From Paucibacter_B soli (GTDB lineage Bacteria; Pseudomonadota; Gammaproteobacteria; Burkholderiales; Burkholderiaceae_C), in NCBI RefSeq assembly GCF_037482845.1, contig NZ_JBBHJW010000002.1:1-64000 (forward strand): a stretch of DNA of 64,000 nucleotides, read 5' to 3'. Shown piece after piece: positions 18,013 through 28,600 of the stretch. The notes under the pieces are model-generated. The model saw only the letters and a program-made list of their open reading frames with translations, made no database searches and was not told where the DNA came from. The position numbers and the translations under genes were made by a program. The first letter of the stretch is position 1. Each line of letters opens with the position of its first letter.

Positions 18013-18321
18013 ATGCAAACTGCGATTTCCACGCTACTCAGATCTGCGTTCACGGCCAGTGTGGAGGACGCCTTTGTTATACCCGACGCAGATACGTCAA
18101 CCGTCCGCGGAACAGTGCTAATTGTGAGCGTTATGACAGGTGTTGTCCGAGTGGGCGATTTGTTGCGATTGCAGGGAGCTTCGCATGATATTTCTGTGGA
18201 GGGAATTGAAATTAACAGGCAGTTTGTGGATGAAGCTTACGCTACAGAAACCGTCGGCCTGCTGTTCCGGAATCAGGATCTCTCTCACGTCAGTCCGCGC
18301 ACCGTCTTGACACGGATTTAG
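18013..18321 (+). CDS. Stand-alone EF-Tu domain-2-like protein
   Basis: A 102-residue protein that matches the second (beta-barrel) domain of translation GTPases: SVEDAFVIPD aligns with the EF-Tu IEDVFSI strand, RGTVLIVSVMTGVVRVGD with RGTVVTGRVERGIIKVGE, then VEGIEINRQFVDEA and ETVGLLF with the VGVLLRG strand. There is no GTP-binding domain, so it cannot be a GTPase by itself. The DNA is visibly richer in A/T than hsdR or hsdM. It sits between hsdR and hsdM, 84 bases after the first and 56 before the second. The ribosome site is weak. A role in the restriction system, for example binding tRNA, nucleic acid or a phage factor, is only a guess. Confidence 0.7.
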   Translation: MQTAISTLLRSAFTASVEDAFVIPDADTSTVRGTVLIVSVMTGVVRVGDLLRLQGASHDISVEGIEINRQFVDEAYATETVGLLFRNQDLSHVSPRTVLTRI

Positions 18322-18377
18322 TGGTCAATTGATTGCTGTTGTAGCTAGATCTCTAGGGCGCGCTTCCAATTCAACAA

Positions 18378-19835
18378 ATGACCACTTCCGACATCGTCCA
18401 GAAACTCTGGAGCCTTTGCGACGTACTTCGCGACGACGGCATCAACTACAGCGACTACGTCACCGAGCTGGTGCTGCTGCTCTTCATCAAGATGGAGCAC
18501 GAGAACACCGAGAGCGGCATCCTGCAGGCCCACAAGCTGCCTGACTATGCCCGCTGGCCCGAGTTCACCGGCCGTTCCGGCCTGAACCTGTTGACGCATT
18601 ACAAGAGCAGCCTGCTGCAGCTGTCGCAAAGCCCGGACCCGCTGATTGCCGCCATCTATGCCGATGCGCAGACCAGCCTGAAGGAGCCACGCCATCTGGA
18701 GCAACTGATCAAGAGCCTGGATGCCATCGACTGGTTCAGCGCCAAGCAGGACGGCCTGGGCGACCTGTACGAAGGCTTGCTGGAAAAGAACGCCAACGAG
18801 ACCAAGAGCGGTGCTGGCCAGTACTTCACGCCCCGGCCGCTGATCGACAGCATCATTCACCTCGTCAAGCCCCAGGCCGGCGAGACCATCCAGGATCCCG
18901 CCGCGGGCACCGCGGGCTTTCTGATCGCCGCGGATAGCTACATCCGCGGCCAGACCGACGACCTCTACAACCTCAGCGAGAAGCAGCGCAGGTTCCAGCG
19001 CAACAAGGCATACCTGGGCATGGAGCTGGTCTCCAGCACGCGCCGGCTGGCGCTGATGAACTGCCTGCTGCACGGCATGGAGGGTGACGACGAGGGCGTG
19101 GTCCACATCGGCAACACCTTGGGCTCTGCGGGCAGCAGCCTGCCCAAGAGCGACATCATCCTCAGCAACCCGCCCTTTGGCACCGCCAAGGGCGGCGGCG
19201 GCCCCACCCGCGATGATCTGACCTACGCAACCAGCAACAAGCAGCTGGCCTTCTTGCAGCACATCGTGCGTCATCTGAAGGACGGCGGCCGTGCGGCCGT
19301 GGTGCTGCCCGACAACGTGCTGTTTGAGAGCGGGGTGGGTGCGGAGATTCGCCGCGACCTGATGGACAAGTGCCGCCTGCACACCATCCTGCGCCTACCC
19401 ACCGGCATCTTCTACGCCCAGGGCGTGAAGACCAATGTGCTGTTCTTCCAGAAGGTCAGCCAGGCGGCCACTGGCAGCACGCAGGAGGTCTGGGTGTATG
19501 ACATGCGCGCCAACGCGCCGAAGTTTGGCAAGCGCTCGCCGCTGGCGCGCGCGCATTTCGCTGAGTTCGAGGATTGCTTCGGCAAAGACCCGAACGGCAA
19601 GAGTGAGCGTGCCGACGAGGGCGAGGCTGGGCGCTTTCGCCGCTTCACTCGTGACTGGATCGCGAAGGAGAAGGGCGACAGCCTGGACATTGCCTGGCTC
19701 AGGGATGAGAACGCCGAGGACGCTGCGGGTTTGCCGGAGCCAGCGGTGCTGGCGAGGGAGGCTTTCGATGAGCTGAATGCCGCTGTCGAGGAGCTGGAGG
19801 CCATCTTGGCTGAGCTGGGAGAGGTGGATGAGTAA
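18378..19835 (+). CDS. hsdM: Type I restriction-modification DNA methyltransferase, M subunit
   Basis: A 485-residue N6-adenine methyltransferase. An N-terminal HsdM_N helical domain (residues 1-about 130) is followed by the AdoMet motif I DPAAGTAGF at 173-181 and the catalytic motif IV NPPF at 264-267. With HsdS it methylates adenines in the split target of the system, and with HsdR it forms the restriction complex. The linker AGQYFTPRPLIDSIIHLVKP before motif I is typical. Its stop codon overlaps the hsdS start by eight bases, so M and S are translationally coupled. Confidence 0.96.
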   Translation: MTTSDIVQKLWSLCDVLRDDGINYSDYVTELVLLLFIKMEHENTESGILQAHKLPDYARWPEFTGRSGLNLLTHYKSSLLQLSQSPDPLIAAIYADAQTSLKEPRHLEQLIKSLDAIDWFSAKQDGLGDLYEGLLEKNANETKSGAGQYFTPRPLIDSIIHLVKPQAGETIQDPAAGTAGFLIAADSYIRGQTDDLYNLSEKQRRFQRNKAYLGMELVSSTRRLALMNCLLHGMEGDDEGVVHIGNTLGSAGSSLPKSDIILSNPPFGTAKGGGGPTRDDLTYATSNKQLAFLQHIVRHLKDGGRAAVVLPDNVLFESGVGAEIRRDLMDKCRLHTILRLPTGIFYAQGVKTNVLFFQKVSQAATGSTQEVWVYDMRANAPKFGKRSPLARAHFAEFEDCFGKDPNGKSERADEGEAGRFRRFTRDWIAKEKGDSLDIAWLRDENAEDAAGLPEPAVLAREAFDELNAAVEELEAILAELGEVDE

Positions 19836-21084
19836 GCCCGTCGGATGGGAAGTTACGACTTTCGGCTCACTCAACCTGTTCGAGACAAAGACCATCGATC
19901 CGGCGTCCTACCCGGATGAGCCGTTCGAGCTCTACAGCGTGCCGGCGTTCCCCGCTAGGAAGCCGGAGCGCGTACTCGGATCTACCGTTGGCTCCACCAA
20001 GCAGCTAGTGGCTCCTGGCGACGTGCTTGTTTGCAAGATCAACCCGCGAATCAACAGAGTCTGGCATGTTGGGCCAAGCTGTGGCGAGCGACAGGTCGCA
20101 TCGTCAGAGTGGATCGGGTTCAGTGCCCCAGGCCATGACGCTCGGTACTTCCAGCGCTACTTCGCGTCTCCAGCATTTCGCGAGTTGATCTGTGCTGATG
20201 TCACTGGGGTCGGTGGCTCATTGACTCGCGCTCAGCCAAAGAGGGTGGCCGAATTCCCCGTGCCGGTCGCACCCGCGACTGAGCAGCGCCGCATCGCCGA
20301 CAAACTCGACACCGTGCTGTCCCGCGTAGACGCGGTGAACGACCGCCTCGCCCGCGTCGCCCCCTTGCTCAAGCGCTTCCGGCAATCGGTGCTGGCGGCG
20401 GCCACGTCGGGCAGGTTGACGGAGGAGTGGCGTGTATCAAGGAACCTGGCCGACCCAAAGATGGTCTCGCTGGGAGACGTGATTCGAGTGTCGTCCGGCG
20501 ATGGCCTCACGGCGAAGGAGATGCGGACCGGCTCGGTGCCTGTGTTCGGTGGGAACGGAATCAACGGGTATCACGACACTGGCAATATTGCCGAGCCCAA
20601 GGTCTTGATCGGGAGGGTGGGGTACTACTGCGGCAGCGTTCATTTAACACCACCAGCGGCGTGGGTGACCGACAACGCCCTCATCGTCCGCTTTGACGAA
20701 CAGGTCGTGTCGCGGGACTTTCTCTACTACGGCCTTCGCGGCACCGATCTGCGTCAAAACACCGCTTCAACGGCCCAGCCTGTGATTTCTGGGCAGAAGA
20801 TTTACCCGTTGCCATTCAGCCTTCCTGTGCCCGCAGACCAGGCCGAAATCGTCCGCCGCGTCGAACTTCTGTTTGCCTACGCCGACCGCCTCGAAGCCCG
20901 TCTGCAAGCCGCCCAGACCGCGGCGCAACGCCTGACCCCGGCCCTGCTGGCCAAGGCGTTCCGGGGCGAGTTGGTGCCCCAGGATCCGAATGACGAGCCC
21001 GCCAGCGAGCTGCTGAAGCGCCTCGCGGCGTCGCGTGAAACTGCCCCCAAAGCCAAGCGTGGGAGGGCTGCCGTCAAGACCTGA
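19828..21084 (+). CDS. hsdS: Type I restriction-modification specificity subunit
   Basis: A 418-residue DNA recognition subunit. Two target-recognition domains (about residues 1-150 and 205-345) are each followed by a conserved helical spacer. The central one contains EQRRIADKLDTVLSRVDAVN and the C-terminal one VRRVELLFAYADRLEARLQA, ending in LTPALLAKAFRGELVPQDP. The two spacers set the distance between the half-sites of the bipartite target; the target itself cannot be read from sequence. The start at 19828 follows GGGAGAGGTGG and overlaps hsdM. Only 36 bases separate its stop from zorA. Confidence 0.95.
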   Translation: MSKPVGWEVTTFGSLNLFETKTIDPASYPDEPFELYSVPAFPARKPERVLGSTVGSTKQLVAPGDVLVCKINPRINRVWHVGPSCGERQVASSEWIGFSAPGHDARYFQRYFASPAFRELICADVTGVGGSLTRAQPKRVAEFPVPVAPATEQRRIADKLDTVLSRVDAVNDRLARVAPLLKRFRQSVLAAATSGRLTEEWRVSRNLADPKMVSLGDVIRVSSGDGLTAKEMRTGSVPVFGGNGINGYHDTGNIAEPKVLIGRVGYYCGSVHLTPPAAWVTDNALIVRFDEQVVSRDFLYYGLRGTDLRQNTASTAQPVISGQKIYPLPFSLPVPADQAEIVRRVELLFAYADRLEARLQAAQTAAQRLTPALLAKAFRGELVPQDPNDEPASELLKRLAASRETAPKAKRGRAAVKT

Positions 21085-21120
21085 CCCTCTGTTTCACCCT
21101 TCTGACCGAGATCTATCAGC

Positions 21121-23109
21121 ATGTACGAAAACAAAGAAGTCCTGGGCGCGATCGTGCACTGGGGCGTAGGGGGGCTGCTGGTACTGGCAGCTTTGTTCTT
21201 TCTGTTCCAGTTCCTGGTCCCGGCGTGGCGTGTGCGCAAGCAACTGGCCGTGGCAAGCGCCCGTTTGGCGGCACTCAAGGCCGCCGGCCCCGTGCTCGAC
21301 CTGGACAGGGTCGAGCGCGAGGTCATGAGCCAGTCCGCGCTGCTGCATTGCTGGAGCGAGTTTCGCGACACCTTGCATGCCCAGAAGCAGGCGAACGCCA
21401 TGGGCATGATGGAAGTGGTGCGCTGGCGGCAGACGGCGCTGGCGAACGTGTACTTCACCGAGCAGACCCTGGTGGATGCGCCGCTGCGCACCGAGTTCTA
21501 CAAACACCTGCCCGGCATCTTGACTGGCCTGGGCATCATCGGCACCTTCACGGGCCTGATCCTGGGTTTGAGCGGCTTTGATGTCTCGGACGACGCCGGC
21601 AAGGTGCGCGCCGGCCTGAAGAGCCTGCTTGACAGCGTGGGCGGTGCTTTCATGGTGTCGGGTGCGGCGATATGCCTGGCCATGCTGGTCACCACCATCG
21701 AGAAGCTGATGATCAACGGCCGCTACACGCAGGTGGAGCGGCTCTGCGGCTTGATCGACAGCCTCTTCGATGCGGGCGCAGGGGAGGAGTATCTGCAGCG
21801 TCTGGTGGAGGCCAGCGAGACCTCGGCGACTCAGGCCATGCAGATGAAGGAGTCGCTGGTCACCGATCTGAAGCAAGTGCTGAGCGAACTCACCCAGCAG
21901 CAGATCGCGACCATGAACGCCAACAGCATGCAGCTGGGCACGGCCATCACGACCAGCATCAGCGAGGGGCTCAAGGAACCGTTGGCGCGCATCTCGGATG
22001 CGGTGCAAAGCGTCAGCGGCAACCAGGGTGATGCGGTCAACAAGTTGCTGACGGATGTGCTGTCGGGCTTCATGGGTCAGATGGAGGGCATGTTTGGCCA
22101 GCAAATGCGCGGCGTCAACGACATGCTGGCGCAGACGGCCAACACCATCGCCCAGGCCGCCCAGCGCTTTGACGCCCTGGCCGGTCAGATTCAGCAGGCA
22201 GGGACCGGCGCCGTTGATGAAATGGCGCGGCGCATGGACGAAAACCTGCAACAGATGCAGGCCCGCCAGACCGAAGCCAATGAGCAGATGCGCGCCTTCA
22301 TCGAACAGCTGAAGTCCAATGTGGCCCAGGGGCAGGCGGAATCCGCCGAGCTGACGCTGGGCATGATGCGTGAGCTGGGCGACAGCACCAGTGCCTTGCT
22401 GAAAGGCTTGCAGCAGCAGTCGCATGCGGCTCAGGAGGAGCATGCCCAGCAGCAGGCGTCGCTGGCCCAGCGCACGGGCGAGCTGCTGAATGCACAGGTG
22501 GACGCCGTCGATGATCTCGCGGATGTGGTCGAGTCCGCCGCTACGGCGATGCGCGAGGCCATCAGCAGCCTGAAGACCAGCACGCACAACAACATCGAGC
22601 GCATGGGCAGCGGGGCCGAGAAGCTCTACCTGGCCAGCAATTCGCTGGGTGACCGCCTGAATGACATGAAGGCTGCCTCCGGCGATATGTCGAAATCGCT
22701 GGGGAGCCTGAATGCAGCCACGGGCACCTTGAGCCAGGCGCTTGGCGCGACGCAGCAGGCCCTGGGCGAGCACAAGGCCGTGCGGGATGCGCTTGCGAGC
22801 ATGGTGCGCGATCTGCGCGAAACCATCGAAACGGCCAAACGCGAGGGCTCCATGACGGCACAGTTGGTCAGCAAGCTGCAGCAGGCCAGCCAGACGCTGG
22901 GCGTGGCCGCCACTGAAGCGGATGCCTACCTTGGATCCGTTTCCGAGGTGCTGGGCCAGGCACATGCCGAGTTTGCCAAGCATATGGAGACCACCCTGCG
23001 GGAGGGCAATCGGAGCTTCCATCAGGAACTTGCGCAGGCCACCGGCTACCTCAAGGACGCGATTCGCGACCTGGGCGATGTGGTGGACAACATGCCGCAG
23101 CCTGCTTGA
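21121..23109 (+). CDS. zorA: Zorya protein ZorA (MotA/TolQ/ExbB-like channel with long tail)
   Basis: A 662-residue inner-membrane protein of the Zorya anti-phage system. It has one N-terminal membrane helix (about 12-35), then a MotA/TolQ/ExbB domain whose paired helices are visible as LTGLGIIGTFTGLILGL (about 132-150) and SVGGAFMVSGAAICLAMLV (about 173-192). Residues 200-662 form a long, mostly helical, Gln/Ala-rich tail with coiled-coil character. In studied Zorya systems ZorA surrounds a ZorB dimer and the tail projects into the cytoplasm, acting as a proton-driven motor sensing invasion at the envelope. It is the first of four consecutive zor genes and starts 36 bases after hsdS. Confidence 0.93.
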   Translation: MYENKEVLGAIVHWGVGGLLVLAALFFLFQFLVPAWRVRKQLAVASARLAALKAAGPVLDLDRVEREVMSQSALLHCWSEFRDTLHAQKQANAMGMMEVVRWRQTALANVYFTEQTLVDAPLRTEFYKHLPGILTGLGIIGTFTGLILGLSGFDVSDDAGKVRAGLKSLLDSVGGAFMVSGAAICLAMLVTTIEKLMINGRYTQVERLCGLIDSLFDAGAGEEYLQRLVEASETSATQAMQMKESLVTDLKQVLSELTQQQIATMNANSMQLGTAITTSISEGLKEPLARISDAVQSVSGNQGDAVNKLLTDVLSGFMGQMEGMFGQQMRGVNDMLAQTANTIAQAAQRFDALAGQIQQAGTGAVDEMARRMDENLQQMQARQTEANEQMRAFIEQLKSNVAQGQAESAELTLGMMRELGDSTSALLKGLQQQSHAAQEEHAQQQASLAQRTGELLNAQVDAVDDLADVVESAATAMREAISSLKTSTHNNIERMGSGAEKLYLASNSLGDRLNDMKAASGDMSKSLGSLNAATGTLSQALGATQQALGEHKAVRDALASMVRDLRETIETAKREGSMTAQLVSKLQQASQTLGVAATEADAYLGSVSEVLGQAHAEFAKHMETTLREGNRSFHQELAQATGYLKDAIRDLGDVVDNMPQPA

Positions 23110-23128
23110 ACCGCCGGGTGCCTGAGTC

Positions 23129-23902
23129 ATGTTAGGTATGCAAACAGTGGCGCGGAAGCGCTCGCGCGATGAAGGTGAAAAGCCCTTCTGGATCTCCTTT
23201 TCCGATCTGATGTCGGCCTTGATGGTGCTGTTCCTGGTCACCATGAGCGTGGCGCTGCTGGCCGTCACCAGAAAGGTCTCCGAGGCGGAGCGCGAAGAAC
23301 GCGAACGCATCGAAGCCATCGAGGAGCTGATGGAGGAAGTCAAGCAGATCGTGACCAAGAAGGAGTTCGAGGGCGTCCGGATCGTCGGCAACACCATCGA
23401 CTTCGGCCCGCGTGGCAAGTTCGAACGTGAAGGGCAGAACACGCTGTCGGCGCCACAACGCGAGGTGATCCGTAGATTCACGCCCACCTTGCTGCAGAAG
23501 CTGCGGGATACCGAAGCGGGCCGCCGCTGGTTCAAGCGCGCAGTGGTGGAAGGCTACGCCAGCCAAACGGGCTCCTACCTCTTCAACCTTAACCTCAGCC
23601 TGGAACGCAGTGGCCGTGTGCTTTGCGAGCTGCTGCGCGCAGCGCCCACGCCGGCAGAGACGCTTGCCGAGTTGGATCGCAAGCTGATTGCCACCAAGTT
23701 TTTCGTGGGCGGCGCTTCCTTCAATTCGCTGCGCTCGGACGACGACACCAGCCGGCGCATCGAGTTCAAGCTGGAGTTCAAGACCCGGCAGGAGAAACAG
23801 GACGAGGAGAGAAAACCGCCGCCTTCGGTGGATGACGACCGGCTGAGCCGTGCCCTCAATGTGAACGAGCCATGTCAAATTCAAGATCGCTTGGGGCGTT
23901 GA
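23129..23902 (+). CDS. zorB: Zorya protein ZorB (MotB-like, OmpA-type peptidoglycan-binding domain)
   Basis: A 257-residue partner of ZorA. A short basic cytoplasmic segment precedes one membrane helix beginning WISFSDLMSALMVLFLV; the Asp at residue 26 occupies the proton-carrying position of MotB-type stators. A periplasmic linker (about 50-125) leads to an OmpA/MotB domain with VVEGYASQTGSY and NLSLERSGRVL, which anchors the stator to peptidoglycan. The start at 23129 is used; ATG at 23138 (MQTVARKR) is possible. Its end overlaps zorC by 31 bases. Confidence 0.93.
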   Translation: MLGMQTVARKRSRDEGEKPFWISFSDLMSALMVLFLVTMSVALLAVTRKVSEAEREERERIEAIEELMEEVKQIVTKKEFEGVRIVGNTIDFGPRGKFEREGQNTLSAPQREVIRRFTPTLLQKLRDTEAGRRWFKRAVVEGYASQTGSYLFNLNLSLERSGRVLCELLRAAPTPAETLAELDRKLIATKFFVGGASFNSLRSDDDTSRRIEFKLEFKTRQEKQDEERKPPPSVDDDRLSRALNVNEPCQIQDRLGR

Positions 23903-25650
23903 AGATCGCCTTGGGCGAGGCCATGCATCCTCGCCATGTGTTTCATGCGCCTGTCTGGGGAGACCCGCAGGCGATGAGCAGAGCGTTGCGCGACATCCGG
24001 CAGGACCTGGCGGCGAGCAGTGATGCCAAGCCCAATGCCGACGTGATGCAGGCGGCGCTGACGCAGTTTTACGAGACGCAAAAGGTGGCGAACTTCACCG
24101 AGCTCAAGTACCTCTGCTATGGCGTTACCGTTCCCATCCGCGGGCATCAGGTTCGCTTGATCGATCAGCGTTCATTGTTTGGCGCGGTCTTGACGATGGT
24201 CGAGGAGCGGGAGGGACAGGCCAAGCAGTTTCGTCGTTGCTATCAAGGCTTGCTGAGCGCCTATTTCGGCTTTGAGGGGAATGGCGATGAGGCCGATCCC
24301 GGCCCTGCAAACTGGCGCCGATTGCGAGGCTTCCTGGGGCACAAGCTGGACGGCGTGCGCAAGGCGGCGCGCCAGCGCGGCGAGCCGCCAGCGTGGCTGG
24401 AAACGCTGGGTTCGCATCGGAACCTCCTGGGCGAGGACCCGTGCGCGCCTTATGCCGGCGCCCTGGCGAACGGTGACAGCAGCGGCTTGCGCGCCGTGTG
24501 CGAAGGTCTGGGCATACCGAGCAGCTCCTGGGTCTGGGACGACGCCTTGATGGCCTATGTGCGGCTGGTTTGCGCTGGGTCTGATCCGGCGTTCACACGT
24601 GGATTGCCGGGCGTGCTGGACTTGGTGAACGATCGCATCGACTTGCGCTTGCCGCAGCGGCTGGCAACGAAGGCAACGGCCCACACCGTGTCGCGGTACT
24701 CCAGGTGCGGGGATAGACCGGAGCATGGCGGGCTGCGCGACACCGCGCTTGCGAAGGTCGGTAATCCTTGGCTTGCACGCTCAGCCTGGGACGCTGAAGT
24801 CAACGATGAACCGGCAAGGCAGATGGTGGAGGGCTGGCTGAAGCGGCGCCTGATCAAGGACTTCTTCGAGTTGCTGGCGCAAGATGGTGGCGCCGATTTG
24901 CGGCGGCTGAACTATTGGCTCAAGTGGGAGCCAAAAATATCGGACATGTGGTTCATCCTGGGCGCTGAGGCGCGCCGCAATCCGAGCCCGGAGTTCAAGA
25001 GCCTGCGCGAACGGATGTCCGGCCGGAGTCGGGTCCTGGTGGATCCCAACGGCTTGAACAACGCCTTCGTCATGCGAATCGGGCCCTTGCTGGTGATCGA
25101 GTTCGGCGTTACCGGAAACGCCTGCTATCTGTTCGCTGCCAGTGACTTCAGAACCGACCTGGATGCGAAGCAGTTCACGCTGCAGCGGGCGAATCCACTG
25201 AAGCAGATTGCGGGTGCCACAAAGCTTACTCACCAGGGGCAATGGGAGTCCAGATTTGACATTGACCTGAGCAGATTGCTACGTGACACACCGTCATCCA
25301 AAGGGCAACTGCAGCCTCGCCCAGCCAGGACTGAGGCTGTTCGGGAGCCAGTTGTGCGCGAAGCTAAGCAATCTGGGCATACACCTGGCGGGCGGCCGGC
25401 TACAGGTGACTGGCCCGCCGGGGTCACCGACAGGCGCGCCGGCAAGAAGTTGAGCACGTTTGATGCGATGCAGATCGCGGCCTACTGCCGCACGGTCGGC
25501 ATCGAGCATCAGGACCTGCGGGACAAGGGCGGCAGCTTCTGGGTGTTGATGCGGGATCCCGGCTTGTACAAGCGCTTTGCGGATCAGCTCGAATCGCAAG
25601 GGTTTCGCTACGCGGACGGCAAGGGCTATTGGTTCAAGGACGAGACATAG
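23872..25650 (+). CDS. zorC: Zorya protein ZorC (EH-signature domain)
   Basis: A 592-residue soluble protein placed between zorB and a Snf2 helicase gene, the position and size of ZorC in type I Zorya. The central part (for example LNYWLKWEPKISDMWFILG and the MRIGPLLVIEFG strand) fits the EH-signature domain that defines ZorC. The C-terminal segment after about residue 480 is Pro/Arg-rich, followed by a small domain (AAYCRTVGIEHQDLRDKGGS, GFRYADGKGYWFKDE) with a winged or KH-like look. ZorC is reported to bind DNA as a cytoplasmic effector. Family recognition leans on context as much as sequence. The start overlaps zorB. Confidence 0.85.
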   Translation: MSNSRSLGALKIALGEAMHPRHVFHAPVWGDPQAMSRALRDIRQDLAASSDAKPNADVMQAALTQFYETQKVANFTELKYLCYGVTVPIRGHQVRLIDQRSLFGAVLTMVEEREGQAKQFRRCYQGLLSAYFGFEGNGDEADPGPANWRRLRGFLGHKLDGVRKAARQRGEPPAWLETLGSHRNLLGEDPCAPYAGALANGDSSGLRAVCEGLGIPSSSWVWDDALMAYVRLVCAGSDPAFTRGLPGVLDLVNDRIDLRLPQRLATKATAHTVSRYSRCGDRPEHGGLRDTALAKVGNPWLARSAWDAEVNDEPARQMVEGWLKRRLIKDFFELLAQDGGADLRRLNYWLKWEPKISDMWFILGAEARRNPSPEFKSLRERMSGRSRVLVDPNGLNNAFVMRIGPLLVIEFGVTGNACYLFAASDFRTDLDAKQFTLQRANPLKQIAGATKLTHQGQWESRFDIDLSRLLRDTPSSKGQLQPRPARTEAVREPVVREAKQSGHTPGGRPATGDWPAGVTDRRAGKKLSTFDAMQIAAYCRTVGIEHQDLRDKGGSFWVLMRDPGLYKRFADQLESQGFRYADGKGYWFKDET

Positions 25651-25652
25651 AA

Positions 25653-28600
25653 ATGTTTGGACGCATCTTTGGTCAGGGAGTTTCAAGGGCAGACGAGCGG
25701 AAGAGGCCGCCGAGCGTCCACTTCGACACGCAGGGGATTCGATACCGGTCGCCAGCGGAGACGACGGCGCAATGGCTGGCCATGCCCTACGAGTACGGTG
25801 AATCGGCCGACCTCGGTGCCCGTCTGCAGCAGGTGTTCATTGAGGGCTACGGTGAGCGGGGCGAGACCGATTTCCTGCTGCCGTGGAGCGACGTCTATGC
25901 CGTCTTGAAGCACCCGGAGCTGGGTTCCTTTGGGCCGGCGTTGTCCATTCCCGCCGAGACGCCGGCTCGACCCAGGCTGACCAGCCGAGGTGCGCTCATG
26001 GACGCGAATTTCGCCGTCTTGCTGGACGCATGGGTGGATCCTGCTGGACGGCCCATCCAGCCCACACCCCGCCTGGAGGGCAGGGTGCTGGTGGCGGGCG
26101 ATGAAGTCCGTTTGCTGCCAGCGGCGATGAGTGAACTGCTGGACGAACTGGCGCACTTCCATGCCTATCCGGAGGCCGAGCGAAGCCTGGCTTTCAAGGA
26201 GCAGTCGTATGGACGCATGCGAAGGCTGGCCAAGGCGAACGGCTGCCCGGTGTCTGACTACGTCGATCGCACGATCATTCTGACGCCCGAACGCCTGCAG
26301 CTCGCGATGGAGGCTCGCGGTGAAGGCGAAGCCAAGGTGGTCGAGGTTGTTCCGACCTTTGAGACAGCGCCTTCGCAATGGCTGAGCCTGTTTGACCGGC
26401 TGCCCCTGCAGGACAGCTACGACGTGCCCGATGGGCCGTCCTTGGTACGGGTGGTGTTAGCGCCCGAGGTCAAGGAAGTGCTGGCGGAGATCAAGCGCAT
26501 GTCGGGGCGGCGCGTGGCCGGGCCTCGGGCTCAAGCCTTTGTGCGCAATCCGTTTGCAGTACTGGGTGAGCAGGCCCAGGCGGTGATCGATCAGAACCAG
26601 TTCGAGCAGGCGCGTGACGCTGCTGGAATCCAGTTCACGCGTTTCACGCCCTGCGCGGAGCGCGGCGACAAGGGGCAGATTCTGCGCGTGGGCCTGCAGG
26701 TGGAGACCCTGGGCGAGCTGGGAATTCCCTCTGAGCCCGTCTGGTTCATGACGCCAGATTCACTCGCCGCATTCACGACGCGCCTTGAGCGAGCGCTGGA
26801 GGAGGGAGCACAGTGCGTGCCATGTCAGCGCCATGAGTTGGAGATCATGGGCGACACCGCTGATCATCTTGTACAGCTGCAAGGATGGTGGCGAGAGTGG
26901 GCACAGCCAGCGCTTTGGACGGCAGACGAGGTGCTGGACCTGAGCAACTACTCGGCGCGCATCGAGGACATCGGCGTCGAGAAGCCATTCGTGACGCCCG
27001 TGGTCGCTCGCAATGACGGCGGACAGGGGTGGTTTGATGGCAATGTGACGGCAGGTGTGCAGATCGACAACGGGCCTGGACTTTCTCCCACCGTCGTGCC
27101 GCTGCAGTTTGACGAGATTCCGGCACTGCAACAGGTTGTTCGGGCAGCGGAAGCAAGTGGGCATGCGCATGTCAGCCTTCCGGGCTTGCAGACGCCCGTG
27201 CCCACCGTGGATGCGCGTAACGCCGTGGAAGCGCTTGCCAAAGCTGCTGCGGACATCCAGCGCAAGGTGTTCAACCCTGCCCGTGCAAGTCGCCTGGCAA
27301 CGCCCAAGAAGCGCCTGATTCTCAAACGGAACTTGGACGAACTCGACTACGACGAGGAGCGCGCTGCATCCTTGCTGGCGCCCGAGGGGCTTGAGCCGAC
27401 CTTGCCGGCAAGCCTACGCCCCGAGTTTCCGCTCAAACATCATCAAAGAGCCGGGGTAGCGTGGCTGCAGCACCTGTGGCGGGCCTCACCGACGCGCTGC
27501 CGTGGCACCCTGCTGGCCGACGACATGGGTCTGGGCAAGACCTTGCAGTTGCTGACGTTTCTGGCCTCGTGTTTTGAGGCGGACCCTGACTTGCCTCCGG
27601 CCTTGATCGTCGCCCCCGTGGCGCTGCTGGACAACTGGCGCAATGAGCTCGATCGCTTCTTCTTGCCCGACACGCTCCCGCTGTTGACGCTGTACGGTGA
27701 TGTGCTGCGGCAGCTGCGTGTCGGCAAGCATGAGGTCGATGCCGAGCTCAAGCAGCATGGTGTCACGCGCCTACTCAAGAAGAATTGGATTGGTGACGCC
27801 AAACTGGTGCTGACCACCTACGAGACCATGCGCGACCTGGAGTTCGCACTCGCGAGCCAGCAGTGGTCCGTCATGATTTGCGACGAAGCGCAGAAGATCA
27901 AGACGCCTGCGGCCATGGTCACGCGCTCGGCCAAGAAGCAAAAGGTTCGCTTCCGGATTGCATGCACGGGCACGCCCGTCGAAAACACCTTGGCCGACCT
28001 TTGGTGCCTGTTCGATTTCGTGCAACCAGGAATGCTGGGCGCGCTCAACCATTTCTCGCGCACCTACCGTCAGCCCATTGAGGCGAAGACGGACGAGCAG
28101 ATCGCCAAGGTGGAGGAGCTTCGGACGCTCATCCAGCCGCAGATCCTGCACAGGAAGAAGACCGACGTGGCGAAGGATCTGCCCGTTCCGGTCGAGGATG
28201 CTTCTTGCAAGCAACTGCCCATGTCAGCGTACCAGTTGCGCTTGTACACCGCGGCCTTGGCCAGCTTGCGCGAACAGCGAAGCACCAATCCATCGGCACA
28301 GCTGCAGGCCCTTCAGGCGATTCGGAAGATTTGCTCTGACCCGCATGGACATGCTGAGCCAGACACGAGAGGGCTGCCCATCGAGCGACTGGTGAACGAG
28401 TCCCCCAAGATGGGTTGGCTGATCAACCGGCTGAAGCGGCTTGCCGCGGACACGGCCGGTGAGCACAAGGTCATCGTGTTCTGCGAGTTCCGCGAGTTGC
28501 AGCTGCTGCTGCAGCGCGTCGTTGCGGCGTTCTTTGGCTTCGCGCCGAGCATCGTGAACGGAGACACCTCCGCTGATCCGCGCGCCGCCGAAAACCGCCA

